36,279 bases of DNA, taken from Alphaproteobacteria bacterium. GTDB taxonomy: Bacteria; Pseudomonadota; Alphaproteobacteria; UBA2966. Location: contig JAGWAU010000041.1 of NCBI GenBank assembly GCA_021296255.1, positions 1 through 36,279 of the forward strand, in the 5' to 3' direction. Below the pieces are notes generated by a model that was given only the letters and a program-made list of their open reading frames with translations, did no database searches and had not been told where the DNA came from. Each line of letters begins with the position of its first letter. Position 1 is the stretch's first letter. A program made the translations under genes and the position numbers. This document shows, piece after piece, positions 7,765-16,218 of the stretch.

Positions 7765-10151
7765 GGTTTCGCCCCGTCGCGGCGCTCGATCAGGCGCAGG
7801 AGATACTCCGATTCCATGGGCAGGCGGGCCGGCCGGACGGCGCTCGCATCGGCGACCGCCGCCGCCATGGCCGCCGGTATCGGAATCAGGCTGACTTCGG
7901 CTACCCCCTTGGCGCCGTACGGCCCGGTGCGGTCGTAATTGTCCACGAAGATGCACTCGATATCGAGCGGCACGTCCTTGGCGCCGGGCAGCAAATAGTC
8001 GCGGTAGTGCGGGTTGACGACATAGCCGTTCTCGCGCACCACCTTTTCCATGACCGCCTGGCCGAGTCCTTGGGCGACGCCGCCCTCGATCTGCCCCTCG
8101 CTGCCGATCGGGTTGACGATGGTGCCGGCGTCGTGCGCCGCCCACACCCGGGCCAGCGCGAGCGAACCGAGCGCCTCGTCGATCTCGATCTCCACGAGAT
8201 GGGTCGCGAAGGTGTAGGTCGGGTAGGGATTGCCCTTGAGGGTGAGGATGTCGGCCTCGATGTCGGGGTCGAACTTGCCGTAGCCGACGATGCCGGGCGC
8301 CTCGTCGGCGACCAGCCGGCACGCCTCCTTGAAGCTCATCGCCTCGTTGTCCACCGTCACCGTGTCGGCCTCCAGCCGCACCCGGTCGGCCGGCGCTCGG
8401 AGCTTGCCGGCCACCGCCGCCTCGAACCGGCGCCGGAAATCGCGCCCGGCGATGAGCGCCGCGTTGCCCGAGAAGTAGGTCGTGCGCGACGCCGAGGTCG
8501 GTCCCGAATCGTCGGTCTTGGTCGAGTCGCCGCTGACCACGTTGACGCGGTTGACCGAGACGCCGGCCGCCTGCGAGGCGATCTGCGCCAGCGACATGTC
8601 CGATCCCGTGCCGATGTCGGGCGTGCCGCAATAGGCGGTGACCGTGCCCTCGCCATCGACCCGGATGCGCGCCGTCGACGGATTGCGCACGCCGCTGTAG
8701 CCGATGCCGTAGCCGAGGCAGGCGACCCCGAGTCCGCGCCGCAGGCTGCCGACCTTCGGGGCGGCCGCGATCTCCGCCTTGCGCTTCCGGTAGATCGGCT
8801 CGAGCGCATCGAGCGTCTTGAGCAGGCCGACATCGTGCAGGGTCTGGCCGGTCGCGGTGGTGTCGCCGTCGACGAACCCGTTGCGGCGGCGGATCTCGAT
8901 CGGGCTCAGGCCGAGCCGCTCGGCCATCTCGCTGATCTGGCACTCCAGCGCGAACGCGGTCTTGACGATGCCGAAGCTGCGCATGGCCCCGCACGGTACG
9001 TGGTTGGTGAAGGCTGTGGTGAGGTCGACGCGCAGGTTGGGGATCATGTACGGCATGCCGGCATGGATCACGCAGCGTCCGCTGACGGTGATGCTGTAGG
9101 AGCGGTAGGCGCCGCCATCGAGCAGATATTCCGCGTCGAGCGCGGTGAACTTGCCGTCCCTGGTGGCGCCGAGCCTCTGCTTCACCTTCATCGGATGGCG
9201 CTTGGTGGTGGCGGTGAACACCTCCTCGCGGGTGTAGACCATGCGCACCGGCCGCTCGGTCTTGAGCGCCAGCAGCGCGACCGCGATCTCGACCGTGTTG
9301 TCCATCTTGCCGCCGAAGCCGCCGCCGACGACCGTTTGCACGACCCGCACCTTGTCCATCGGCCGACCCAGCACGCGGGCGATCTGCTTGTGGTGGTAGT
9401 GGGGATACTGCGTGCACACCATGACTGTCAGCACGCCGTCGGGGTCGACGAAGGCGATGCCCGCCGGCGGCTCGAGGAAGCAATGCTCGATCTGCGCCAT
9501 CGCGTAGTCGTTCTCGAGCACGAGGTCGGCTTCGGCGAGGCCCGCCTCGATGTCGCCGCGCTCATTGTGCAGCGCGATCAGCACGTTGCCTTCCGGATCA
9601 ATCTCGACCGCGCCTTCGGCCAGCGCCTCCTCCGGCGTCAGGATCGCCGGCAGCGGCTCGTACTCGACGGCGACCAGTTGGGCCGCCGCCGCCGCCTGGG
9701 CCGGCGTGTCGGCGGCGATCGCGGCGATCGCCTCGCCGGCATAGCGCACCCGGTCCCGGGCCAGCACCGGCGTGTCGGCGACCAGGGTGCCGATGAGCTC
9801 CTCGCCGGCGTCCGCCGCGGTAAGGGCGGCGCGGACGCCGGGCGCCTTCTCCGCCTTCGATGTGTCGAGGCCCAGGATCCTGGCATGGGGGTGCTCGCTG
9901 CGCACGAAGCACGCATGCAGCATGCCCTCCATCTCGATATTGGCGGCATAGCGGGCCCGCCCCCGCACCTTGTAGAGGGCGTCGTTGCGGGGGATGGGCT
10001 GGCCCACGGTGCCGCCCGCGTCGCCGACGTCCGGCAGGCGCCCGCGCACGCCTTCGACGATGCGGCGGTACTCGCGCTTCCAGTGGGCCTGCTCCGCGAG
10101 CGTCCCGAGCGCGAACTTCTCGCCCTCCGGCTCCGTCCAATGTGAGGACAT
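7761..10151 (-). CDS. Molybdopterin-binding catalytic subunit, xanthine dehydrogenase family
   Basis: A 796-residue large subunit with the aldehyde oxidase/xanthine dehydrogenase a/b hammerhead domain (about residues 55-170) and the molybdopterin-binding domains. Visible motifs are GGGFGGK (276-282), GTPDIGTGSDMSLAQIASQ, GSEGQIEGGVAQGLGQ, and GAKGVAEVSLIP, which holds the conserved catalytic Glu. It lacks the AYRCSFR loop of CO dehydrogenase, so it is not a CO oxidiser. The expected reaction is hydroxylation of an N-heterocycle or aldehyde carbon with water as oxygen source. An ATG at 10151 with AGGAG upstream defines the start; the longer frame to 10223 runs into the previous gene. It lies 13 bases after the ADP-forming ligase gene. 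Confidence 0.93.
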   Translation of the reverse strand: MSSHWTEPEGEKFALGTLAEQAHWKREYRRIVEGVRGRLPDVGDAGGTVGQPIPRNDALYKVRGRARYAANIEMEGMLHACFVRSEHPHARILGLDTSKAEKAPGVRAALTAADAGEELIGTLVADTPVLARDRVRYAGEAIAAIAADTPAQAAAAAQLVAVEYEPLPAILTPEEALAEGAVEIDPEGNVLIALHNERGDIEAGLAEADLVLENDYAMAQIEHCFLEPPAGIAFVDPDGVLTVMVCTQYPHYHHKQIARVLGRPMDKVRVVQTVVGGGFGGKMDNTVEIAVALLALKTERPVRMVYTREEVFTATTKRHPMKVKQRLGATRDGKFTALDAEYLLDGGAYRSYSITVSGRCVIHAGMPYMIPNLRVDLTTAFTNHVPCGAMRSFGIVKTAFALECQISEMAERLGLSPIEIRRRNGFVDGDTTATGQTLHDVGLLKTLDALEPIYRKRKAEIAAAPKVGSLRRGLGVACLGYGIGYSGVRNPSTARIRVDGEGTVTAYCGTPDIGTGSDMSLAQIASQAAGVSVNRVNVVSGDSTKTDDSGPTSASRTTYFSGNAALIAGRDFRRRFEAAVAGKLRAPADRVRLEADTVTVDNEAMSFKEACRLVADEAPGIVGYGKFDPDIEADILTLKGNPYPTYTFATHLVEIEIDEALGSLALARVWAAHDAGTIVNPIGSEGQIEGGVAQGLGQAVMEKVVRENGYVVNPHYRDYLLPGAKDVPLDIECIFVDNYDRTGPYGAKGVAEVSLIPIPAAMAAAVADASAVRPARLPMESEYLLRLIERRDGAKP

Positions 10152-10164
10152 GGTCTGCTCCTGC

Positions 10165-12297
10165 TCACGCCGCCGGCGGCTCGAGGATGATCCTGGCATC
10201 GACCGCGACGGCGCCGGACGCATCGACGATCAGCGGATTGACGTCGACCTCGCGGATCTCGGGATGGCGGCAGATCAGCGCCGCCACCCGCATCAGCGCG
10301 TCGACCAGACTGGCGACATCGCACGCGGCACCGCCGCGCGCGCCCTTCAGGATTTTGCCAAAGGCGAGCTCTTCGATCATCTCGTGCGCCTCCGCCTCGC
10401 CCACCGGTGCCAGGCGCACGGCGACATCGTCGATGATCTCGGCGTGGATGCCGCCGGCGCCGAGCGCCACGCACGGACCGAAGGTGGCGTCGCGCCTGGC
10501 CCCGATCATCGCCTCGTGGCCGCCCGTCGCCATGGCCTGCACGACCACCCCGTCGATCGCCGCATCGGGGGCGCGGCGGGCGACTTCGTCCATGAGGCCG
10601 CGGTAGCCCGCGACCAGCGCCGTCCGGTCGGCGAGGTCGATGCGGACGCCGCCGCTATCGGATTTGTGGACGATGTCGGCCGAAGCCACCTTCAGGCACA
10701 GCGGGTAGGGCAGCTCGGCGGCCCGCGCGAGCAGCTCCTCCTCGCCCGCGGCGAACGCCCACGGCGCCAGCTCGATGCCGCAGGCGTCGAGGATGGCGAG
10801 GCCTTCCGCGAACAGGCAGCTCCGGCCCCGGCGGGTGGCCTCCGCGATGATCGCCGCGGGCGCGCCGTGATCGACCGTCGGCGGAGCGGTTGGGGCCCGG
10901 CCGTCGCAGCGGCGCCGGCTCCGCCACGCGACCATGCGCGCCAGCGCCCCGGTCGCGTCTTCCAGCGAGGGGAACACCATCGCGTTGCCCGCGCGCTCGA
11001 CCCGCTCGGTGAAGCCGGCGATGGCCGTGCCGTAGCTCCAGCCGAGGATCGGCTTGCGCGGATGCGCCGCCGCCAGCTCGGGGATATGGAGCGAGGCGTC
11101 GAAATCGGCGTATTTCGGCAGGCTGTAGGCGCAGTAGATGCACAGCACCGCGTCCACATTGTCGTCCGCCAGCACCCGCTCGAGGATGCCGGGAAAGGCG
11201 GTGTGATAGTCCCTGGTGACGGCGATCCACACGTCGAGCGGGTTGCCCACCTCCATCCAGTCGGGAAAGAGCGGGGCCAGGGCGCGCCGCGTGTCCTCGC
11301 TCAAGGCCGCCAGCTCGAGACCGGCCTGTTCGATCGCGTCGATGGCCAGGATCGCGCCGCCGCCGGAGTAGCTGACCACGGCCACCCGGCCGCGCGCCGG
11401 CGGGGCGTAGGTGGCGAACGCCTTGGCCAGCAGGCGCAGCTCCTCGGCGTTGCGCGCGGGCACGATGCCGGCGCGGCGGAAGGCCGCCTCATAGACCCGG
11501 TTCTCGCCGGCCACGACGCCGGTATGCGACGCGATGGCGGCCTGCGCCGCGCGGCTACGGCCCGCCTTCAGCGCGATCACCGGCTTGTCGTGGCAAACGC
11601 GCCGCGCGGTCTCGACGAAGGTCGGGCCGTCGTCGACGGCCTCGAGGTGGCAGGCGATCACGCGCACGGCATCGGTCCGCCCGTAGTAATCGAGCGCCTC
11701 GACCCAGCCGATGTCGCAGGCATTGCCGAGATCGATCGACATGCAGAACCCGCCCGGCTCGTCGGTCACGAGGTTGTGGCCCATCATGAACAGGCCCGAT
11801 TGCGAGATCAGCCCGATCGGCACCGTGTCATGGCGGGTTTCGATGAAGGACGAGGAGAAACGGGCGTGGGCGTTGGCCACGCCGATGGTGTTGGGGCCGA
11901 GGATGCGCAAGCCGCCGGCGCGCGCCAGCGCCATCATCTCGGCCTGCAGCCGGGCGCCGGCGGCGTCGGCGTCGGCAAGGCCCTGGGTGATCACGATCGC
12001 CGCTCCGATCCCCTTGTCGATGCAGCTCGCAAGCGCCGCCGCCACCCGCTCGCGGGAGACGCTGACGATGGCGAGGTCGACGGCGTCGTCGATGTCCTCG
12101 AGCCGCGCCCAGGCGCGAAAGCCCGGACCCGATTCCATGTTGGGATTGACCACATGGATGCGCCCGCCATAGCCGTAGTCGCGGAGGGTCGTCAGCACGC
12201 TGACCGGCCCCCCGACGGCGGCGCGGGAGAGCCCGACGATCGCCACGCTGGCGGGCGCGAAGAAGAGGTCGAGGACCTCGTGACCGGCGTCGACCAC
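10165..12297 (-). CDS. Acyl-CoA synthetase, NDP/ADP-forming (acetate--CoA ligase family)
   Basis: A 710-residue fusion of both halves of an ADP-forming acyl-CoA synthetase. Order: CoA-binding Rossmann domain (about 10-110, FAPASVAIVGLSR), succinyl-CoA synthetase-like domains with the phospho-His site in ASHTGVVAGENRVYEAAFRRAG, and a C-terminal ATP-grasp domain (about 480-700, ending REVDVNPLIVDASGAVAVDARI). It would make an acyl-CoA from a free acid with ATP giving ADP, or run in reverse to harvest ATP. The GTG at 12297 lies 4 bases after the stop of the AMP-forming ligase, with no clear ribosome binding site, suggesting coupled translation. Two acyl-CoA ligases of different mechanism side by side is a notable pairing. 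Confidence 0.9.
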   Translation of the reverse strand: MVDAGHEVLDLFFAPASVAIVGLSRAAVGGPVSVLTTLRDYGYGGRIHVVNPNMESGPGFRAWARLEDIDDAVDLAIVSVSRERVAAALASCIDKGIGAAIVITQGLADADAAGARLQAEMMALARAGGLRILGPNTIGVANAHARFSSSFIETRHDTVPIGLISQSGLFMMGHNLVTDEPGGFCMSIDLGNACDIGWVEALDYYGRTDAVRVIACHLEAVDDGPTFVETARRVCHDKPVIALKAGRSRAAQAAIASHTGVVAGENRVYEAAFRRAGIVPARNAEELRLLAKAFATYAPPARGRVAVVSYSGGGAILAIDAIEQAGLELAALSEDTRRALAPLFPDWMEVGNPLDVWIAVTRDYHTAFPGILERVLADDNVDAVLCIYCAYSLPKYADFDASLHIPELAAAHPRKPILGWSYGTAIAGFTERVERAGNAMVFPSLEDATGALARMVAWRSRRRCDGRAPTAPPTVDHGAPAAIIAEATRRGRSCLFAEGLAILDACGIELAPWAFAAGEEELLARAAELPYPLCLKVASADIVHKSDSGGVRIDLADRTALVAGYRGLMDEVARRAPDAAIDGVVVQAMATGGHEAMIGARRDATFGPCVALGAGGIHAEIIDDVAVRLAPVGEAEAHEMIEELAFGKILKGARGGAACDVASLVDALMRVAALICRHPEIREVDVNPLIVDASGAVAVDARIILEPPAA

Positions 12298-12301
12298 GGC
12301 G

Positions 12302-13924
12302 CTACGCGCCCGCCGCGAGCCGCGCGGCGATCCTCTCGCGCAGGCGGAACTTCTGCACCTTGCCCGAGGGCGTCATCGGCAGCGCGTCGACGATCTCCAC
12401 GCGCTCGGGCCATTTCGGCTTGGCCATCCGCGCCGCCGCCATCCAGCGCTGCACCTCGGCCAGGGTCAGGGTCTGGCCCGGGTGCGCGACCACATAGGCG
12501 CAGATGCGCTCGCCCAGCCGCGCATCCGGCATGCCGACCACGGCCACGTTCGCCACCCTGGGATGGGAGAACAGGACGCCTTCGATGTCGACCGGCGAGA
12601 TGTTGACGCCACCGCGGATGATCAGATCCTTGATGCGCCCGGTGATGCGGACATAGCCGTCCTCGTCCATGCGCGCCCGGTCGCCGGTGCGGAAGAAGCC
12701 GTCCTCGAGGAAATGCCGGGCGGTCAGCTCCGGCTGGTTGACGTATCCCCCGGTGACCATCGGCCCGCGCACCAGCAGCTCGCCATCGCTGCCGCGCGGC
12801 ACTTCCTCGCCCTCCTCGTCGACCACCTTGACCTGCATCGAGGCGCAGGGCAGGCCGTCGGTCGCGAACAGCTTTTCCACGGGCGCATCGAACGGACAGG
12901 TCGTCACGCCGCCGCACTCGGTCATGCCCCACAGGGGCGAGGTGAAGGTGTGCGGAAGGGCGGCGCGGGCGTCGCGCATCAGGCGCTCGGGGATCGACGC
13001 CCCGCCGCACAGGAACAGGCGCACCGATTCGAGGCGCCCGCGCGCATCGAGCGCGGAATGGTAGACGAGGTCGAGCAGGAACGGCGTCGCGCAGGCCATG
13101 AAGGTGCAGCGTTCGCGGGCGATCAGCTCCAGCGCCCTGGCCGGGTCCCAGCGCTCGAGCAGGACGATGGCGGCCCCGAGGGTCAGGGTCATGCGCAAGG
13201 CGTGGGTGAAGCCGACGGCATGGCCGAGCGGCGAGCAGCCGAATATGCGCTCGCCTTCGTCGAGGCGATAGCGCTCGATCAGGCCCCGGTTGGTGGCATG
13301 GATGACCCGCGTATCGAAGATCGCGCCCTTGAGGGCGCCGGTGGTGCCCGAGGTGAAGCCGAGGGCGGTGGCGTCGTCGAGGGCCGGGCGCAGCGCATCG
13401 AGCGAGGGCTGGCCGGCGCCTGCCTCCCAGGCGCGGCCCATCAGCGCCCCATAGCCCAGCGTGCCGGCCGGCGCGCCGCCGTCGTCGTCGACGGTGACGA
13501 CCTGCCTCAGGCCGGGGTGCGCTTCCTTCAGGGCCAGCGCCATCGCCGCGAAGTCGAAGCCGTGAAACGCCGCCGGGACGACCAGCGCCGCGGCGCCGGT
13601 GAGCTCGATCACCGCCGCCAGCTCGCGCTCGCGATAGACGATGGGGATCGTCGCCGTCACCGCGCCGATGGCGCCGAGCGCGATGTGGAAGATCACGAAC
13701 GGCGCCCAGTTGGGAAGCTGCAGGATGACGATGTCGCCGGCGCCGATGCCGTGCGCGCGCAGGCCATGGGCGAGCCTCTCGACCTGCTCGGCGGCCTGCC
13801 CGTAGCTCACACGGCCGAAGACGGGATCGACGATCAGCTCGCGGGCGCCGTCGCGCGCGGCCAGGGCGAACAGGCGTTCGCTGATCACCGCCGCCGGGGC
13901 GTCGCCGGGCCTGGCGTCGTTCAC
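12302..13924 (-). CDS. AMP-dependent acyl-CoA synthetase/ligase (ANL superfamily)
   Basis: A 540-residue adenylating ligase. Signatures: TSGTTGALKGAI (phosphate-binding loop), LWGMTECGG, FRTGDRARMDEDGYVRITGRIKD (hinge and ribose-binding Asp), GVNISPVDIE, and the C-terminal Lys in MTPSGKVQKFRLR. It is most like medium- or long-chain and cyclohexane-carboxylate-type CoA ligases; the exact acid is unknown. The GTG at 13924 overlaps the stop of the upstream LLM gene by 4 bases (GTGA), so it is part of the same operon. Its product would be a carboxylic acid activated to the CoA thioester during catabolism. Confidence 0.92.
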   Translation of the reverse strand: MNDARPGDAPAAVISERLFALAARDGARELIVDPVFGRVSYGQAAEQVERLAHGLRAHGIGAGDIVILQLPNWAPFVIFHIALGAIGAVTATIPIVYRERELAAVIELTGAAALVVPAAFHGFDFAAMALALKEAHPGLRQVVTVDDDGGAPAGTLGYGALMGRAWEAGAGQPSLDALRPALDDATALGFTSGTTGALKGAIFDTRVIHATNRGLIERYRLDEGERIFGCSPLGHAVGFTHALRMTLTLGAAIVLLERWDPARALELIARERCTFMACATPFLLDLVYHSALDARGRLESVRLFLCGGASIPERLMRDARAALPHTFTSPLWGMTECGGVTTCPFDAPVEKLFATDGLPCASMQVKVVDEEGEEVPRGSDGELLVRGPMVTGGYVNQPELTARHFLEDGFFRTGDRARMDEDGYVRITGRIKDLIIRGGVNISPVDIEGVLFSHPRVANVAVVGMPDARLGERICAYVVAHPGQTLTLAEVQRWMAAARMAKPKWPERVEIVDALPMTPSGKVQKFRLRERIAARLAAGA

Positions 13925-14859
13925 GCGACCGCCGCCGGCTCCATGTCCCGCAGCGCCGGCAGCACCTCGGCGGCCAGGCGTTCGAGATGCCGGCGCCGGT
14001 GCTCGGGCGGCATCACCGGCGCCAGGATGAAGGTGTTGACGCCGGCCTCGACATAGGGCGCGAGATAGTCGATCAGCCGCCCGGGCGGGCCATAGGCGCA
14101 GTATTTCTCGACCAGCTCGCCGAAGTCCTGGTCGTAGCGGTAGCTCATCTCGTGGACGGCGCGCCGGCGCGCCTCTGCCGGGTCGTCGTCGAGCGCGGTA
14201 TAGACGAACACCGCCCACACATAGTCGCCGGGCAGGGTACGGCCGGCTTGCGCCGCGTATTCCTTGACCTGCTGGAAGGAAATCCGGCAGCGCTCGGGGG
14301 TGTACATGTAGGGGTGCCAGCCGTCGCCGAGCCGCGCGGCGCGGCGCATCGGCCCCTCGCGGCGTCCCGAGACCCAGATCGGGATGCCGCCCGGCTGCAC
14401 CGGCGTCGGCAGCATGTCGACGTCGCGAAGGCGGAAGATCTCGCCGGCGTGGTCGAAGCGTTCGCCCGACCAGTACTTGCGGATGATCTCCAGCGCCTCG
14501 GTGGCGCGCCGGCCGCGATCGCGGAGCGGCACGCCGCAGCTCTCGAACTCGCGCGGATAGTCGCCGCCGACGCCCACGGTCAGCACCACGCGCCCGCCCG
14601 ACAGGACATCGAGGCAGGAGAACTCCTTGGCGACGATGGTCGGATGGCGCAGCGGCAGCAGCAGCGTCGCCGGGCCGATGCGGATGCGCGAGGTCACCGC
14701 GGCGGCGAAGGCGAGGGTGGTGACGGCTTCGAGAATCGGCCGGTGGTAGACGATGTGCTCGCCGGTGAAGAAGCCGTCATAGCCGAGCTCCTCGACGGCG
14801 CGGATATCGTCGGCCGGCCACAGGTCGCCGCCGCACGTCACACCGAATGTCGCCGCCAT
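13921..14859 (-). CDS. LLM-class flavin-dependent oxidoreductase
   Basis: A 312-residue luciferase-like monooxygenase or F420-type oxidoreductase. Conserved segments are the N-terminal strand FGVTCGGDLWPADDIRAVEELG, RIRIGPATLLLPLRHP, DVLSGGRVVLTVGVGGDYPREFESCG, and PIWVSGRREGPMRRAARLGDGW. It is different from the LLM gene at the left of the window and is embedded in the catabolic operon. The ATG at 14859 follows GGAGG and begins the conserved strand; the frame to 14886 adds nothing conserved. The intergenic region before it (14860-15057) is the only sizeable gap in an otherwise overlapping gene string and contains repeats. Confidence 0.88.
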   Translation of the reverse strand: MAATFGVTCGGDLWPADDIRAVEELGYDGFFTGEHIVYHRPILEAVTTLAFAAAVTSRIRIGPATLLLPLRHPTIVAKEFSCLDVLSGGRVVLTVGVGGDYPREFESCGVPLRDRGRRATEALEIIRKYWSGERFDHAGEIFRLRDVDMLPTPVQPGGIPIWVSGRREGPMRRAARLGDGWHPYMYTPERCRISFQQVKEYAAQAGRTLPGDYVWAVFVYTALDDDPAEARRRAVHEMSYRYDQDFGELVEKYCAYGPPGRLIDYLAPYVEAGVNTFILAPVMPPEHRRRHLERLAAEVLPALRDMEPAAVA

Positions 14860-14885
14860 CCTCGCGCCTCCGGATTCACAGTACA

Positions 14886-15061
14886 CACGTATTTCCGGCG
14901 CAGGACACTACTTCCCGTCCCGCAAACACGTATCCGTCATGCTGATGTCCTTGCGAGGATTGCACCGCTCCACCATTCCCGTCATTCCCGCTTTCGCGGG
15001 GGACCATGACGGGACAGGACGGTCGTCGCTGTTCGCACGTATTTCCGGGACGCCACACTAC
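14886..15061. repeat. Direct repeat pair flanking the operon gap
   Basis: The 13-base string CACGTATTTCCGG occurs at 14886-14898 and again at 15036-15048. After six diverged bases in each copy, ACACTAC follows at the same offset (to 14911 and 15061). A shorter third copy, CACGTAT, is at 14927. The right copy runs into the stop codon of the enolase-family gene. This looks like the trace of a local duplication or a small inserted element; no transposase is present. Confidence 0.6.
14981..15010. repeat. REP-like palindrome
   Basis: An imperfect palindrome: GTCAT at 14981-14985 pairs with ATGAC at 15006-15010, around an inner stem CCCGC (14987-14991), TTTC loop, GCGGG (14996-15000). The GTCATTCCCGC...GCGGG form is that of a dispersed repetitive element found in many proteobacterial genomes. 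It may stabilise or attenuate the mRNA between the enolase-family and LLM genes. I see one full copy in the window. Confidence 0.5.
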
Positions 15062-16218
15062 GAATCGACGCGGTATTTCGCGATCTTGTCGGGATCGAGC
15101 TCGACGCCGAGACCGGGCCCGTCGGGCACCGCCAGGCGACCGTCCCTGTACGCGAACGGCTCGGTGATCACATCGTCGAGGTAGAACACGCCGCCGACCC
15201 GCGTCTGCTCGCGCCCGGCCAGCGTGTTGATGGTGATCACGGCCGGCCATGTGGCGCCCTCGAGAGCCGCGGCGAGGTGCAGATTGGCGGCGTTGCCGAC
15301 CCCGGCTTCGAGCGATCCGTTGACGTTGCTGGGCAGGCCGGCGGCGCGGGCGATCGCGCCGATCTCCATCGCCCGGCCAAGCCCCGCGGCCTTGGTGTAG
15401 TAGATCGACAGGAGGTCGGCGGCGCCCGCCTTGACCACCTCGATGGCGTCCTGGGGCGACCAGCATCCCTCGTCGACGATCACCGGCAGATCGATCTCCT
15501 CGACCACTCGCCGCATCGCCGCGAGCCCCTCGACCGGCTGCTCGACGGCGACGATGCCGGCCTCGTCGCGCATCGCGCGGACGGCGCCGATCGCCGCCTT
15601 GGTTTCGCGGTAGCCGCGATTGACGTCGGGATAGATGCGTACCTCGTCGCCGACCGCGCGGCGCACCGCCCCGACGACCTCGACGTCGCGCCGGACGTCG
15701 CCGGCGACCTTGACCTGCAGCCAGCCGATCCCGTCCGCCGCCGCCGCTTCCGACTCGCGCGCCGCGTCCTCGGGGGCCGCGAGGCCGACGCTGTGGCAGA
15801 TCGGAATCTCCGTGCGCGCGGCGCCGCCGAGGAGGCGGTGGAGCGGCACGCCCGCGCTGCGGGCGAGGATGTCGAGCAGCGCGCACTCGATCATGGACTT
15901 GGTGTAGGGATAGCCCCGCACCCGCACGTCGAGCTCGGCCAGCAGCGGCTTCATCTCGCGTGGGTCGGCGCCCCGCAGGAGCGGGGCGATCACCTCGCCG
16001 ACGAGGTAGCGCACGATGTGCGGATCCTCGCCGAAATAGCGGCCGTGCTCGCCGCCCCAGCTCAGGATTGCCGGCGCTTCGCCCAGTCCGACAACGCCGT
16101 CCTCGGTGGTGAGCCGGAGGATGACGTAGCGGCCGATCGGGTCCTTGAGCGAGCGCCAGCCATAAGACGCGCGCCGCGGCAGGTCGACGACGATGGTCTC
16201 GATGTCGGCGATCCTCAT
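15058..16218 (-). CDS. Enolase-superfamily protein (mandelate racemase/muconate lactonizing type)
   Basis: A 386-residue protein with the enolase N-terminal capping domain and C-terminal TIM barrel. Metal ligands are in place: D198 (YPDVNRGY), E226 (VEQPV) and D249 (VDEG). The strand-2 motif is Q168-V-K170, so the first Lys of the usual KxK is Gln but the catalytic one is kept. On strand 6, where the muconate lactonizing group has the second Lys (INIK), this protein reads SIYYTKAAGL with Tyr, so the second general acid/base appears missing. A one-base cycloisomerase or dehydratase is more likely than a racemase. The ATG at 16218 overlaps the hyuB stop (ATGA). The substrate is unknown; the context suggests an N-containing acid. 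Confidence 0.85.
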   Translation of the reverse strand: MRIADIETIVVDLPRRASYGWRSLKDPIGRYVILRLTTEDGVVGLGEAPAILSWGGEHGRYFGEDPHIVRYLVGEVIAPLLRGADPREMKPLLAELDVRVRGYPYTKSMIECALLDILARSAGVPLHRLLGGAARTEIPICHSVGLAAPEDAARESEAAAADGIGWLQVKVAGDVRRDVEVVGAVRRAVGDEVRIYPDVNRGYRETKAAIGAVRAMRDEAGIVAVEQPVEGLAAMRRVVEEIDLPVIVDEGCWSPQDAIEVVKAGAADLLSIYYTKAAGLGRAMEIGAIARAAGLPSNVNGSLEAGVGNAANLHLAAALEGATWPAVITINTLAGREQTRVGGVFYLDDVITEPFAYRDGRLAVPDGPGLGVELDPDKIAKYRVDS

